The notes under the pieces: model-generated
Databases searched by the model: none
Told to the model about the DNA's origin: nothing
The model's input: the letters and a program-made list of their open reading frames with translations, nothing else
Translations under genes and position numbers: made by a program
Shown here: positions 1 through 11,700 of the stretch, piece by piece
Position numbering within the stretch: the first letter of the stretch is position 1
Layout of the letters: the number at the start of each line of letters is the position of its first letter
NCBI GenBank assembly: GCA_021464245.1
Contig: JADCRB010000001.1
Coordinates: 4,349,186-4,413,185 of the forward strand
Source of the DNA: Carallia brachiata
Lineage: Eukaryota; Streptophyta; Magnoliopsida; Malpighiales; Rhizophoraceae
Direction: 5' to 3'
Length of the DNA: 64,000 nt

Positions 1-510
1 GGATTTCTATGAGGAAGACAGGTAGAGATGACTTCGGAGGATTCTATCCATTCCAACCCAAATGCATTGATGACCTTTCCAATTGGTGTTTGAAGCCCAA
101 AAGGAAGGCATGGATGAGGACCAAAAAAAAAGAAAAATCCATGGGTTCAAGAGTTGTTTGAAAATCCATCTCTACTATAAGGGGTTGTGCGGCTTGTGTT
201 TCAAGAGCCACTATTCTATAGCCCAAGTTTTCCCCTTCAAGTTTACTGTACAAGATCTGAAATGCTGCTTGCACCTCTATACATTCGTTCATCACTCATG
301 GATTTTCATATGGTGGGATCATGAAGATGAATGGTATCATTGTCTTCGTAAAATACAGTAGAGCTAACTTGTCTCCAATAGAATTTTACATGGAAAGTCT
401 CACAATTTCTCTATTGTGACAGTTCACTTACAATCTGATGGGCCATTCCTAGTTATGGTCAAGACATTTTTGTAGCCTTTAGGACAAGGCTAGTTTTAGT
501 GTTGGGGAAT
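1..510. other. Non-coding sequence left of an LTR, possible retroelement interior
   Basis: No reading frame here looks like a conserved protein on either strand. The last bases before position 511 (a short G-rich run at 501-508) sit where a polypurine tract would be if 511-817 were a 3' LTR. On that reading this stretch would be the 3' end of a non-coding retroelement cut by the window edge. This is inference from position only. Confidence 0.25.
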
Positions 511-817
511 TGTTAGGAACCCATCGATAAATGTGTAAAGAAGGGACGTGGTTGGATTTGGGCCGTCCTTATACGTTTTATTCCTAGCCGTTGGATGCTA
601 ATAGTTGTAGTGCTCTGGACATATGTTATGACCTTATAAAGGAAGAGGACTAAGAAGAATGGTAAACTGAATTTCTATTCTCTCTCTAAAATCTGTCTCT
701 CTCCCTATCTCTGCAACTCTCTCTCTCTCTTCTTCTTTTCTGTCTTTCTTTGTAAACTTCTTCTATTTTTTCTCTCTTTCTTTACCCTTTTCCCTAATTC
801 TCTTCCGGGTCCTAACA
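511..817 (+). repeat. LTR-like sequence (TGTTAGG...CCTAACA)
   Basis: A 307-bp segment bounded by a perfect 7-bp inverted terminal repeat (TGTTAGG / CCTAACA) that begins TG and ends CA, as LTRs do. It contains a TATA-like element (CTTATAAAGG, about 632-641) followed by a CT-rich leader, the usual U3-R arrangement of plant LTR promoters. The 5 bases on each side (GGAAT and CGATT) do not match, so no target duplication supports a solo LTR. It may be the 3' LTR of an element whose body lies to the left. No second copy is present in this window. Confidence 0.5.
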
Positions 818-944
818 CGATTCCTCTTGCAATTCGTTCGATTCAATCTGCACTCCTTTTCCAACAACTCGTCTGCTAAGGTTTTTTTTTTTTTTTTTAT
901 TTTCAGTTGAGTTAAGATTTTTTTTTTCTTTTTATGTTTGGACC

Positions 945-2260
945 ATGTTTATGATAAATCTCGTGAATGAGAATAAAAAGGTACATGTAGTGGTTGATGA
1001 TATTTCTGGCAGTCACCATGAGACCGACAATGTCTGCGATTTCAAATTTGTGCCAAGACATGATGTTCTCGCTTGCTATACTTATATCTATCTTTTGTTG
1101 TGGTGGTTGTTTTTTTTTCGAAAGTATTTTATTTAGCTTAATAAAATAAAATGGGAGGAGATATCTTTGTTTTGAAGGAATCTTTATAATTTTTTTGGTT
1201 GCTGAGAGAAGATAAGGGCTATTGCCTTTAGTAGGTAGTCTCCTGGTTTTGTACATAGAAGTGACCGCTGTAGTCTTATTATTTTTGGGTACATGTATTT
1301 TTGTTGTTTGGATTTCTATCTCTTTGTTGCAGGAAAATATGGTTCAGGCCTTTATACATGTCTTTCACCTCTTGAAAACAACAAATTATGTGATAGTGTG
1401 CACAAGTAAGTTTAACTTTTTTTTTTCAAGAGGTTTCTGATTGAAAATTGCCATTGAAAGGCTTTTTGATTGTTTTTTTTTTTTTTCCTCATGGTGTTGT
1501 CTCTCATCAAATAAGTTATTCATGAGAAGCTGTAATTGTGGGCTATTTGTCAATACTGCTACCACTAGCTTAAGACCAGCTCTTTAGACAAGTAGTAGCA
1601 TTGATTTTCATTCATGTGGTCAGCATTTCATGCCGATTCTCCGTTTTGAGATTGCAAAGGCTGTTTTTGGAGGTCATGCTTCATGATCTAGTTCATTTAC
1701 CAGTGATGTTATATCAATTTACTCAGAGTATGTTGTCCCTCATAAATCTTGTGGGTCCAAACATCCAAGGATTCAAATGCCTATACATGTAATCTATTTG
1801 TTACCTTTATTGTAGATCGACTTGTAATATATTGGCTTCACCAGCTAGGAAAAGTGGAAAAGGACAGTAGAGAGGGCATTTTATTTTATTGAAGTTTACT
1901 ATTTTATTTCGCGAATTTTCTTCAGTATCTTCACTATTTATTTTGCAAATTGTCTTCAATATCTGTCTCTCCTTTTTTTTTTTTTTTCCATATTACTAGC
2001 CTAACCCAAATTTATTTTTTTTTTCCATATTACTGACCTGACAGCTCTTGTTGTAGGTAGATCGGTATGTCTCTATGTGCTATTTGAGACTAATCTATAA
2101 TCTCCTAACAAGATTTTATATTTTTAGTATTAGTAAAGATGAGCTATTTGTCAATGCAGCGTAACAACTTTTGCATTTTATCTTACAGGTGAGCTGGTTA
2201 CATGCCAGTTCCCTTGAACAAAATATGCCCCAGATACACTTGAGTTCAAATTATGTCCTG
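945..2260 (+). pseudogene. Scattered exon-like fragments of an unrecognised host gene
   Basis: Four short stretches read like exons. 945-1070 contains HETDNVCDFKFVPRHD. 1342-1406 contains KYGSGLYTCLSPLENNKLC, preceded by TTGCAG and followed by GTAAGT. About 1625-1788 contains RFEIAKAVFGGHAS, then an in-frame TGA, then SEYVVPHKSCGSKHP. 2189-2260 contains VSWLHASSLEQNMPQ after an AG. All are on the plus strand with T-rich intron-like spacers between them. I do not recognise the family. The in-frame stop and the lack of a continuous frame suggest a decayed gene, but they could also be unrelated pieces. Confidence 0.3.
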
Positions 2261-2856
2261 CCTTTCTTTTATTCTTCTTATGAACGTGATTATTTTCTCA
2301 CAATTTTCAATGCATCAATGGTTGTGTTGTGCTGGTTTCTTGTTCAATGCTGTGTTCAAAATTCTAGTAAATGCTTTAGCACGCTTTCTTGATGTTATAA
2401 TCTGAAAAACAAAAGCTAGACATGCAATACGCTGAATTACGACATTAGATTTTGGAAGCTTTTAAAGGTTTTAGTAGTCAATTAGAAACTGTGGTTTTGA
2501 AATAAATTGGATAGTTTTTGTCTATTTAGCTTGTTTCATGGATATAATATAAGAAATGTACGACTGAAACTTGTGAAAAGAAAAGATCATCTTGGTTCTG
2601 GTTCTTTTTATATGAACCATCACTATGTCTTTTGTGATGTTCTTGATACTAACAACTACTAAGCTACTTGTGTGCTCATTTCTGTTGCCTTTTACAGTTA
2701 CTTATTGGCAAAGCACTTAATTCTTATTGGATAAGCTGATTTATATAATTATATTTTCCCCATTCCAATGATTTCCTCCCATTTTGTCACATTTGGTCTT
2801 ATGTGCATTGGTTTCCTTTCAAAAGATATTTCCTCCCATTTCATTTTAAGTTGGGC

Positions 2857-3840
2857 GTGAATTCCATGGTTTGGAAGCCCTTAGACGTACTTGGTTTTTC
2901 ATTGGATGCACCACCAAATTTTAGAACATCAAGACCTGAGAGGCCACTTTCAGCTTCCAGGGGTTGGCCTAGGCTACCTACTTCACATTCTTGCTTTGTT
3001 GAGCCCACATATAATGGAAGACCAAAATGAGAATCATGTTCTCCCTCAAGAGGACAAGCCCCCAATGGCTTTATGCACACCATTGGGAGTTCTGTTCCTG
3101 TTGTGAGTCATGGACATTCTACAGTAGATGACAATGTGAGTCTCGTTGTAATTAGAACAAAAGTGGTTAAAAGAGTAATCAATAAGCAAAAACTAGCACC
3201 TTCCAAACAAAATGGCAAGCATTCTCCTTTTGGTAGCCTCTTTGGGAATTCTGCCTCTCCAGAAGGCTCAACCTTTGGAAGAACGCTCTCAAAGAAATCT
3301 TGGGACATGGCTATAAGGCACATGGTATGTATCTTTACAACTAGGACAAATGTTTCCATTTTAATCAAGACTGGCACGTTTGGGTATAGAATATAGAAAT
3401 ATATATTGGGATAGTAGATAATATATTTTGAGTTAATGTAATTGTTGCACAAGATTTATTTTCTTTTATTTCCATGTGTTTGATGCTACTGAATGTTTAA
3501 GGTATCCCCAATTGCAAGACGCATTGCTATTAAGTTATTGGATGTTCTTTTTATCTTTATTACCCTAAGTGATTGTTTATTCTAAGTTCATTTTTTAATT
3601 TTTATGCAGGACATGAGACAAAGCATTCCAAGCAATTTGAGGTCTTTCCAACATCTTTGATGTACAGTGTGAGATCAGGGCATCCACAGAGCTGAACAGT
3701 TATGCAGCAGACTCTCCTCTTGCAACAAGCAGCAATGCTAGTTAAGAAGTGAGTGTCAATAATAACAACTGTTGTTTAGATGGGTACAAATTAGAGAATT
3801 ATATTGGGACTGACAGAGGCCGATCTCGTTTACGAGGTTG
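2857..3840 (+). pseudogene. BPP1 / 'endochitinase A-like' basic proline-rich protein, C-terminal pseudogene
   Basis: The frame opening near 2857 reads WKPLDVLGFSLDAPPNFRTS, then RPERPLSASRG and, after a TGA at 3028-3030 in the same frame, ESCSPSRGQAPNG and RTLSKKSWDMAIRHM. From memory this order matches the conserved C-terminal half of the plant basic proline-rich proteins (Arabidopsis At2g40070-type, BPP family, often mis-annotated as endochitinase A), which bind microtubules. The exon ends at 3324 with a GT donor. A T-rich intron runs to TGCAG at 3605-3609, and the next exon continues DMRQSIPSNLRS before a stop. The distal SPLATSSNAS motif (about 3710-3742) sits in another frame. The intron is retained, so this came from a DNA duplication rather than a processed mRNA. 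The Ser/Pro/Arg-rich N-terminal half is absent. The family call is from recall, not a search. Confidence 0.6.
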
Positions 3841-4059
3841 GTAATGGTTGGCCTAAGAACTGAGATACAAAATGCTTTTCTAATCACCTTATACATCACT
3901 GTGGGTCATATAGCAGCCTAAACGGTTGGAAAAGGAAATCAATTTCTGATCAATCTATTGTTCCAATATTTGATGTAAAGTTTGGCAGATTGGTTGGCAA
4001 TCATGTTTTATGTAATCAAGAATAGATATCTTAATAGGAAGGTAGCTTATAAGTCAAGG

Positions 4060-4209
4060 TTGATGATCCTAGCTTCTTGTCCACTAGGTTAATTGGGTCC
4101 GCACAAAAATTAGAGGCTATATCCCTTGGGCTTGGATGGCCAGCCATCCTTGAGACAAGAGCAGGGTTGGGAGTTCAACTAATGTTCCCTCAAAAAAAAA
4201 AAAAAAAAA
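4060..4209 (+). mobile_element. Possible SINE-like retroposed segment ending in poly(A)
   Basis: A short segment ends in an 18-bp run of A (4192-4209). The sequence before it (GGTTGGGAGTTCAACT, 4165-4180) resembles a degenerate pol III B box and its surroundings in tRNA-derived SINEs. I see no clear A box and no target duplication. A chance A-run, or the tail of a truncated LINE, would look the same. Confidence 0.3.
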
Positions 4210-4474
4210 CTCACAAAGTGAAATTTGGAAATTTATCCTTCAAAGAATCATTTAATGATTAGTCCACATGGGCATTAGGTACTTTCAATCTTTTTCTATT
4301 TGCTTTTGTTGGTTGCCTTATCCAAATTTTGGATTAGAGCAATATACTTGCGCCTTATTGATACACAAATTTGTAGATTCATTTCAATATACAAGTTCCA
4401 TATTACAAGTAAAATATTTTACAATACACAAATAATATTTTGTATCGCAACATTAGACAAAAGCCAGTTTTCAG

Positions 4475-4895
4475 TCTTCCAATTGACTAAAGTCCCAAGG
4501 ATAAAGATCTCTATTTTGTGCAGCAGCAACTCTCTTAGTTGCTGGGGAAAATGTACACTTTGATGACATTGAGATGAAAAAACTTGCATATAATTAGAGC
4601 TGGCTAAAAAACCAATAACATGAAACCTGAAAAACAGGGAACAAAAACAAAATTGAAAACTTTGCAATACCTCAACTCTAGAATCTAATTGAATGTTTGT
4701 GAGGACTTCCACAAAACAATCGAACAAATCACATAGCTTTCCATGCTCATGTTCATTTGCCTATGGACAGAATTAAGCTTCATTTTCTGATACAGATCCA
4801 CTAGTATGCATGCAATCAATGTTAGAAAGAAATTGTAAGTCCAAGATCAACATATACCATAACCATATCACTTGTAACCTCAAGAACATCCTTAG
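4475..4895 (-). pseudogene. Minus-strand exon-like fragments, family unknown
   Basis: On the minus strand 4760-4671 reads as a 90-bp exon (30 codons) with an AG just upstream and GTATTG just downstream. The peptide contains ANEHEHGKLCDLF and VEVLTNIQLDSRVE. A second patch at about 4895-4850 reads KDVLEVTSDM. The two could be neighbouring exons of a decayed host gene. Nothing continues convincingly further on, and the MITE at 4968 follows immediately. I do not recognise the family. Confidence 0.25.
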
Positions 4896-4967
4896 ATAGG
4901 CGTTATTGGAAAACCCGTTTGTAATAATGTGTGAAAGGATGACAACAAACACAAAGGGTATAGATAG

Positions 4968-5503
4968 TTAGAGGTGTCAAAAAGTGACCTGACCCGATAA
5001 CCCATTTGAATCCATCCGAAAAAATTGGGTCAGGAACCCGATTTTTCAACACGAATCCAAAAGTGACCAAACCCGAAAATGACCTGAAAATTTTGGGTTG
5101 GATTCGGGTTGGATCCGGGTCACTCATTGGGTTAAGAAAAAGACAAAATAGCGAAAATTTTTTTGACTTTTACTTTTGATTTATCTTTTTTAAATACTAA
5201 TTAGTACCATTTTCGTAAAATATAAATATATATGACGCAAAAATTAAATTTAAACGTTTAGTTCATTATAGAAATGAATTTTAAATTTAATTGAAATGTT
5301 TTATTTTAGTGAAAAATGATTTAAAAAAATAATAGTTCAGTGTGAATTTGACTCGAATTCGATCTGAATCCAACTCGAATTTGAAACGACCCAACCCCAA
5401 CCCGAACCGAATGTAACGTGACCTGAAAGTAACCCAACCAAAAATGACCCGAACCCGAAATGACCCAACTCGAACCCAACCAAACCCGACTTTTTGACAC
5501 CAC
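4968..5503. mobile_element. MITE with TIRs and a 9-bp target site duplication
   Basis: The ends carry inverted repeats built on GGTGTCAAAAAGT (4973-4985) and its complement (5489-5501). Immediately outside are two exact copies of TATAGATAG (4959-4967 and 5504-5512), read as the target duplication. Length is 536 bp. The TIR-proximal regions are full of degenerate CCCGAA/TGACCC motifs in both orientations around an AT-rich centre. A 9-bp duplication would suit a Mutator-like transposase; an 8-bp reading would suit hAT. There is no coding capacity: the open frames here are shadows of the CCCGAA repeats. Confidence 0.8.
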
Positions 5504-5758
5504 TATAGATAGCTGCCAGTAACAACATCGCTATTTGCTTATTAAATGGGGAGGACTCCTACAAAATAAGGCCATGTCATGTACAACCACATAAAGATAG
5601 TCAAACAATCAGAATATGGTTAGACAAATTTAGTTCCAGGAATATGGATAGAATGACAAAGAATTGCTTCTGTTAGATTATTATTTCGGGAAAAATTGGC
5701 CGTTGGATTTTTTTTTTTTGAAATTACAAGAGAGATTGTTCATTAGTTTATATTGAAT

Positions 5759-5835
5759 TTTATTACTTCTTATTAAACGAAATGCAACTTTATTACTTCT
5801 TATTAAACAGAATGCAACTTTATTACTTCCTAATT
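5759..5835. repeat. 30-bp tandem repeat, about 2.5 copies
   Basis: Two almost identical 30-bp units (TTTATTACTTCTTATTAAAC followed by RAATGCAAC) and a partial third copy lie head to tail. No coding or regulatory role is visible. Confidence 0.8.
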
Positions 5836-7309
5836 TTTCGAAATTGCAATACCTTTTTTTTATTGGACCTCTAGTGTCATATTCTTTGCTAGTTTTGATT
5901 TAAAAAAAGTTAAAAGGAACATAATTTCATTTAAGCGATGCAATTTATTTTTTTTTTATTTTTATGACGATTATTTAACTTTTTATACTTTTTAGATTGC
6001 TTTTAGAACAATCGTGCATGCTTGTTGTTGACTTTTTTTTGTTGAGGACGAGTTGTTGACTAGTTTATCATACGATGAGATTGTTATATTTGCTTGTTCT
6101 AAGAAAATTAAAATATTTATCTTTGTTAATTTTTCCTAAAAAATTAATGTGTATGTATAAAGCACAAATCTAATCTTAGAAAACACTGGGATGTGAGAAT
6201 GAAAAAATTATGTTATCATGTAGTTCAACAAACTTTTAAATTGGTATTTGTTAATTTTATTCTCTTTTTTTATGAATAAAATTTATTTATAATCTAACAT
6301 TACATAAATTTAATTTTTGTTTATTTTTTTAAATAAACTTCACTCATCGTGTGAGATAAAATAATAAATAAATTATACGAAAACAACAAGTGAAATTAAA
6401 AATTCTTTTCAAAATTTATTATATGATTAGAACCTCCAGTTCAGTCTTATTAATTTAAAAAAAATTCCGCGCAGCAGTAGCCAGACTGTGGCATTAGACA
6501 TTAACAATGAAAATTCGATTCTTTTTTCTTTTTAATTTTTTTGGGATTTTTAATTAAATAAGGACCATGAGGCCATACCAAGTACCAACCAACAAAGCAA
6601 CAAAGCAACATACTAAGTTGATTAAAAAAATTTTTAATTTCACTTATATTTTTTAATAAGTATAACTTGTTCACGATCTTATATTATATAACAAGTGGAC
6701 TCTATTTTACTTAAAAAAAGAATAAAATTAACAAATATTATTGAAAAAACAACCAAATGAGAAGGAACGAGATGGAGAAGAAGATTTTTTTTTTCTAAGC
6801 TTGAGATGAAGAAGATTTTTGTTTTTTTTAGCTTGAGATGAAGAAGAAGATTAATAAAATAGAAACTTCTAATTCTTTCCCATTATCACTAATTTACTAC
6901 AAACAAATTAAAATAATAAAACAAAATATTATTAGCATATCTATAAGCACTTAAAAAAACAAAAAAAAAAAATAATGCTTTGTTATTCAAGTCATTTGAC
7001 GGCCAATTCATCCCATCTAACAGACTAAACAAAGTGTAGTTTGGATACAATTCATTTTCTTCTTTTTTTTATCATTAATATTTTTTTAAAAAAATTGGGG
7101 GAACAGAGGGGCCACCCATGGATTGGTTTGGGTATACAGAAAAAAGATTTTTTTTCTTATATTTTTTTCTAATAACAAGAAGAAGTTTAATTATGTTGAA
7201 AAGTTTAAAGTGAAACAAGGAGAAAAGAAAGAAAGAATGAATGAATTTCAGAAAGAGAGAAGGAAGAAGAAATTCTTTGTTTTCATTCCATCAAAACTAA
7301 ACATACTTC
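5836..7309. other. AT-rich intergenic stretch, no gene seen
   Basis: Both strands are rich in A/T runs and stops. I see no exon, RNA gene or recognisable transposon. The open frame beginning at 7123 is low-complexity (Lys/Phe, then Ser/Leu runs from the CT tract) and is not a gene. Confidence 0.5.
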
Positions 7310-7317
7310 TCTCTCTT

Positions 7318-7351
<34 letters not shown>

Positions 7352-7411
7352 GCGCTAGTGCAAAATCGAATTCTGATTCTCAATATCCAATTACTCTCTC
7401 TCTCTCTCTCA
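7310..7411. repeat. (CT)n microsatellites with duplicated flank
   Basis: Two CT runs (about 7311-7352 and 7395-7410) are separated and followed by near-identical segments containing GCAAAATCGAATT and GATTCTCAATATCCAATTA. This indicates a local tandem duplication of about 70 bp around the microsatellite. Confidence 0.8.
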
Positions 7412-7939
7412 TGCTACTGCAAAATCGAATTTTGATTCTCAATATCCAATTATTTAATATTTAATGTTTATGTACTATGGTCCTGCTAATAATTTCTTCA
7501 TTTATTTGGAGGTAAATTTTGGTCTTTTCCTTTAAATTTATATTCTTCCTCCCTTAGTGATTGTGTGGTTGCCATCCGATATTTTATTTTCTTTGTTTAT
7601 AATATATAAATTTTTTCGTTTAATTTATAGAGTGATTGCAGGAGATTTGAACGAAATAATCAATTATTTTGTTTATTACAAATTTTTTAGTTCCCCATCA
7701 GTTATAATATAAGAGAGGAGGATCACTAGAAACAATTTTTTACACATATTTCCTTATTTTTCTATGACAAATGATTCAATGGTTATGACACATGTATTTC
7801 TTTTATACAATACTTAGTCACTTATTGCAACAACATTAATTTTCCCATATGACACTTCAGTTTTGGCATATTCCTTCTATTGCTATTGTACAACATATGC
7901 CCCCTTTCCCTAGACAGATTTACTCTATCTGTTCTCCTT

Positions 7940-8506
7940 GGAGCACCACTACATGTTTGTCTCTTTAGTGGTTATTTGGTGGCTAACATATACGACACAA
8001 CAAGTAAATTATATGTTACAATAAGGAATTATATGACACGTCAGCAAAACTACACAACACACACAACTAGCCATTAAAAAAAAAAATTAATGGTACATAC
8101 GACCTGTCATATGATTTCTTTGATATGTCATATACTTTTTTTTTTAATTCCTTCACCATGTCATATAATTGACCGATTGTGTCGTATATTGACAGCCACC
8201 AAACATATAGCCAAAATTTTTTTCCCATCTTGCTATTCCAAAGAAACTTGTTGGCTGTTTTTTAGGTGGTTGTTTCGTGACTATCATATATAACATAACA
8301 GGCAAAATATACAAACCGGTGAAAAATTATATGACATGTGGAATAAGCCATTAAAAAAAAAAAATTTTCAATGGCTAGTTACACTTGTCATATATATTTT
8401 TTTAACATGTTGTGTAGTTTCTTTAATATGTTGTATATTTGAAGTAACATGTCGTATATGACAGATACAAAACAACCATCTAAGTGAAGCCATGTAGTGG
8501 CACTCC
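7940..8506. mobile_element. Foldback element pair with CACTACATG termini
   Basis: The left end reads GGAGCACCACTACATG (7940-7955) and the right end is its near-perfect inverted complement CATGTAGTGGCACTCC (8491-8506). Inside are two long imperfect palindromes, about 7965-8217 and 8262-8484. Their arms pair GTGGTTGTTTGGTGGCTGTCA-type sequence with its complement around an A/T-rich GCCATT(A)n centre. TACGACAC/TGTCGTA motifs occur throughout the arms. CACTA...TAGTG ends recall CACTA elements, but no matching 3-bp target duplication is seen. No transposase is present. Confidence 0.55.
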
Positions 8507-8583
8507 TATCAACTTTAGACACCTTAACTCATTCCATAAGACTTTTTTGTTTCTTTTGCAACACACTTGGGTAATTCTCGTTT

Positions 8584-8880
8584 GAGCACTACTACATGGT
8601 TGTCTCTTTAGTGGTTGTTTGGTGGCTGTCATTTATGACACAACTGGAAAATTATATGACACGACAAAGGAATTATATTATATGTTAAAAAAAGTTATAC
8701 GACACGCAAAGCTAGCCATTAAAAAAAATTTTAATGGTACATATGACTTATGTCATATAATTTGTTTGATATGTCGTGTACTTTCTTTTTAATTCCTCCA
8801 CCATGTAGTATAATTGACCTATTGTGTCATGCATTGATAGCCACTAAACAGTCACCTAACATACAGCCAAAAATTTTTCC
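8584..8880. mobile_element. Third related foldback unit
   Basis: This unit repeats the first foldback (7940-8225) base for base over most of its length. It starts GAGCACTACTACATGG, continues through TGTCTCTTTAGTGG, has the GCCATTAAAA centre at about 8714-8735, and ends with TAGCCACTAAACAGTCACC, which pairs with the start of the unit. It ends in the same CAGCCAAAAATTTTTCCC boundary as the first copy, so the two are direct duplicates of one palindromic unit. Confidence 0.6.
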
Positions 8881-10257
8881 CTTCTTGTATATACCTTCCT
8901 TCAGACAACACTTGGTCAGTTCCCTATAACACATTTTCTTCTTTTGTGCAACACTTCACTAATTCTCAAAGACAGATTCAATTTAGTTCTACGACACATT
9001 TAATTTGCTATGAGACATGTAGTTTGGTCGTGCCACACTAGACTGATTCTCTATCATATCTTTGGTCAACTCATACGTCACTTGAATAATTCTTTAAGAA
9101 CATCAGAAGATAGCAACAGAGAAAGAGAAAGAGAGTATATAGAGAAAGAGAGATAAGTGGAAAGAGATGATATAGAGATAAAGAGTCGATGCAAAGATAA
9201 AAGGGCAATTTTCCCAACGGCACCATTGGGACTGTTGTATGACACTTGCTGCATTCTCATACAACATCTTTACTTCTTTTGTATGACAACTTCACTCCAT
9301 ACAACACCTTTAATTTTCTTTATGACACCCAACTTATTTTCTATGACACCTTTGATTATTTCATATGAAATCTTCTTCACGCCCTATTACGTTTTTATTT
9401 TTCTCATACGATATTTCACTAATTCCTATCGTGAAAAATTTTGTAGATGTATTTGATAATTGTGTTATTTCGATACATTATTTTTAATAATTGTTCCCAT
9501 TTATTGTTTTTTTTTTGTAAGACACATGACTCATTGGTGACGACACTTGTATTTCTTTTATACCACACTTGTGTCACTCACTAGGACACCATAACTTCAC
9601 TCACTACGACAACATAACCTCTCCCAATTCTAGTTTAACTCTCTACAAGACCTCTATTTTTTTTTTTTTTTATGATACTTGACCCATTTTCTACGTCACA
9701 TTTATTTCGTTCGCACAATATTTTACTCTTTTCATATGACATTTTTGTTTCTTCTGTACGATACTTGAGGAATTCCGATAGATACCTTCACTTCATTCTT
9801 ACAACAATTGACGGTTACCTATGACACCTTTGCTTCTTTTGTACGACATTTAACTAAGTCTCAATAACAGCTTCATTGCATTTATACGACTCTTGTGTAA
9901 TTTCCTACTACACATTTATTTCTTTACTACAATACATTATTTTTTTATACGACGAGTGAATAATTATCTTTTCATTCTTTTTGCATTCCCTCTCCCTCTT
10001 TCTTTCCCTATCTACCTCAAACCTTTGTTATAATTTTTCAATTTAAAAATTGGAAACAAATGTAGATATTTTTCATACTGACAAAAATTACAAATTTTGT
10101 ATATTTTCAAAATAAAACTTAAAACCTATTCCACAATTTTTGAGAATTCTCATATTATAAAGAATGAAATATTCAAAAATATAAATTTTATGATACTCAA
10201 AACATTAAAACACTTTAAAAATTAAATAAATTCAAAATGTTCTATTTCCTTTTCAAT

Positions 10258-10480
10258 CATTCTCTCTCTTTCTTTACCTCTTCTCTCTGACTTACCCTCT
10301 CTCACTTTGAGTCATCGTGACATTTCAGGACTCTTAAAAGAGATGGAAAGCAAATTTAGAGGAAGAGGGAAAAATGAAAGAATAGCTAGAGAGAGACAAA
10401 GACAAATAAAGAAAGAATATGAACAAAGAGAGATATGCGGGATAAGAGAGCTGCAGAGATAGAGAGACAGTGGAAAAAGA
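10258..10480. repeat. CT/GA foldback module, copy 2
   Basis: A CT-rich half (10258-10310) is followed by a GA-rich half (10335-10475), so the two can pair. This module recurs at 11483, 12806 and 13978 and marks the start of each higher-order unit. A GA-only remnant lies at 9108-9210. Confidence 0.65.
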
Positions 10481-11482
10481 AGCAGTTTATTTTTTTTACA
10501 ACATAGTTATTACGGTTGTAGGAGAATAAATGCATTCTTTATGAAATCTTCATTCTTTCGTACGACAGGTATTTCACTCCCAATGACACCTTTATTTTTT
10601 TCTCTACGGCGCTTCTTACGATGCCTTTTTTTTTTTTGTGTATGACACTTGCTGACTTTCCCACAAGACCTTTATAAGCATTCTTGTATGACCTTTGACT
10701 CATCACCTATGACATATGACTCATTAGCTACGACACTTGCATTTTATCATATGACACTTATGTCACTCACTACGATAGCATTTCATGTCATCACTACGAT
10801 AGTATCTCTTCTCTCCTAGACGTTTCACTCTCCACAAAACCTTTATTGCTATTGTACTTTGACCCATTTGTTATGGCATATTTATCTTTTTTGTACAACA
10901 CTTTGTTCATTACATATGACACTTTTGTTTCTTCTATATGACATTTAAGTAATTCCCATATATGCCTTCACTTTATTCATATAACACTTGGGCAGTTCCC
11001 CATTACAGACTTGCTTCTTTCATAGGACACTGCACTAATTCTTAATGACAACTTTATATCGTTTATACGACACTTATATAATTTTTTATGATACATTTAT
11101 TTCTTTCCTTTGACACTTGATAGATTCTCTATGATACATTCGTAGGACTCTTATGTCGTTTGAATAATTCTCTACAACACCTTTATTTTAGTCATAAGAA
11201 AATTGGTTGCTTCCCTATGACACCTTTGTTTCTTTCGTATCACATGTGATTAATTACCTTCTCATTCTTTTTCTCTCTTCTTTTATTCTCTCTCTTTCCC
11301 TCCCTTAACCTTAAAAATCGAAAAATTTATGAAAGAAAAGAGAGAATCAAAGGTGTATCCTTCTAAAAAATTTATGAAAGAGAATAAAAAATAACTATTC
11401 TCAAAATTTTATGAATAGTTTGTAAGTTTTTTGTTTAAAAAAGACAAAATTTTGAATATAAAAATATATTTTCAAAACTCTT

Positions 11483-11700
11483 TCTCTTTCAATCCTTCTC
11501 TCTCTTTCTTTATATTTTCTCTCCCTCTCTCTCACTTTGTATACCCTTCATGTTTGAGGTAGATTAATAAAGATGGAGAGAAGCCAGAGCAAGAGGCAGA
11601 AGTGAAAGGAAAGCCAAAGAGAGATGGAGAGAGAATATAGAGAAAGAGAGACAAACGAGAGGCAAAGATTAAGAGATAGCGAGACGATAGAAAGAGAAAA
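11483..11700. repeat. CT/GA foldback module, copy 3
   Basis: Same layout as the copy at 10258: CT run, CACTTTGTATACCCTTCATG, TTGAGGTAGATTAATAAAGA, then GA-rich sequence ending GATAGAAAGAGAAAAGTTTT. It is followed directly by CCTATGACACC repeats. Confidence 0.65.

Noticed and set aside
331..342. TGGTATCATTGT as a retrotransposon primer-binding site
   Set aside because: It matches the Met-initiator site for only about 8 bases and no LTR lies directly to its left.
4903..5528. Minus-strand open frames rich in Asp-Pro, Ser-Gly and Gly-Phe motifs
   Set aside because: They are translations of the CCCGAA/TGACCC subterminal repeats of the MITE.
7123..7464. 113-codon plus frame with Lys-rich and Ser/Leu-rich segments
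   Set aside because: The composition is explained by A-rich sequence followed by (CT)n microsatellites; no conserved motif.
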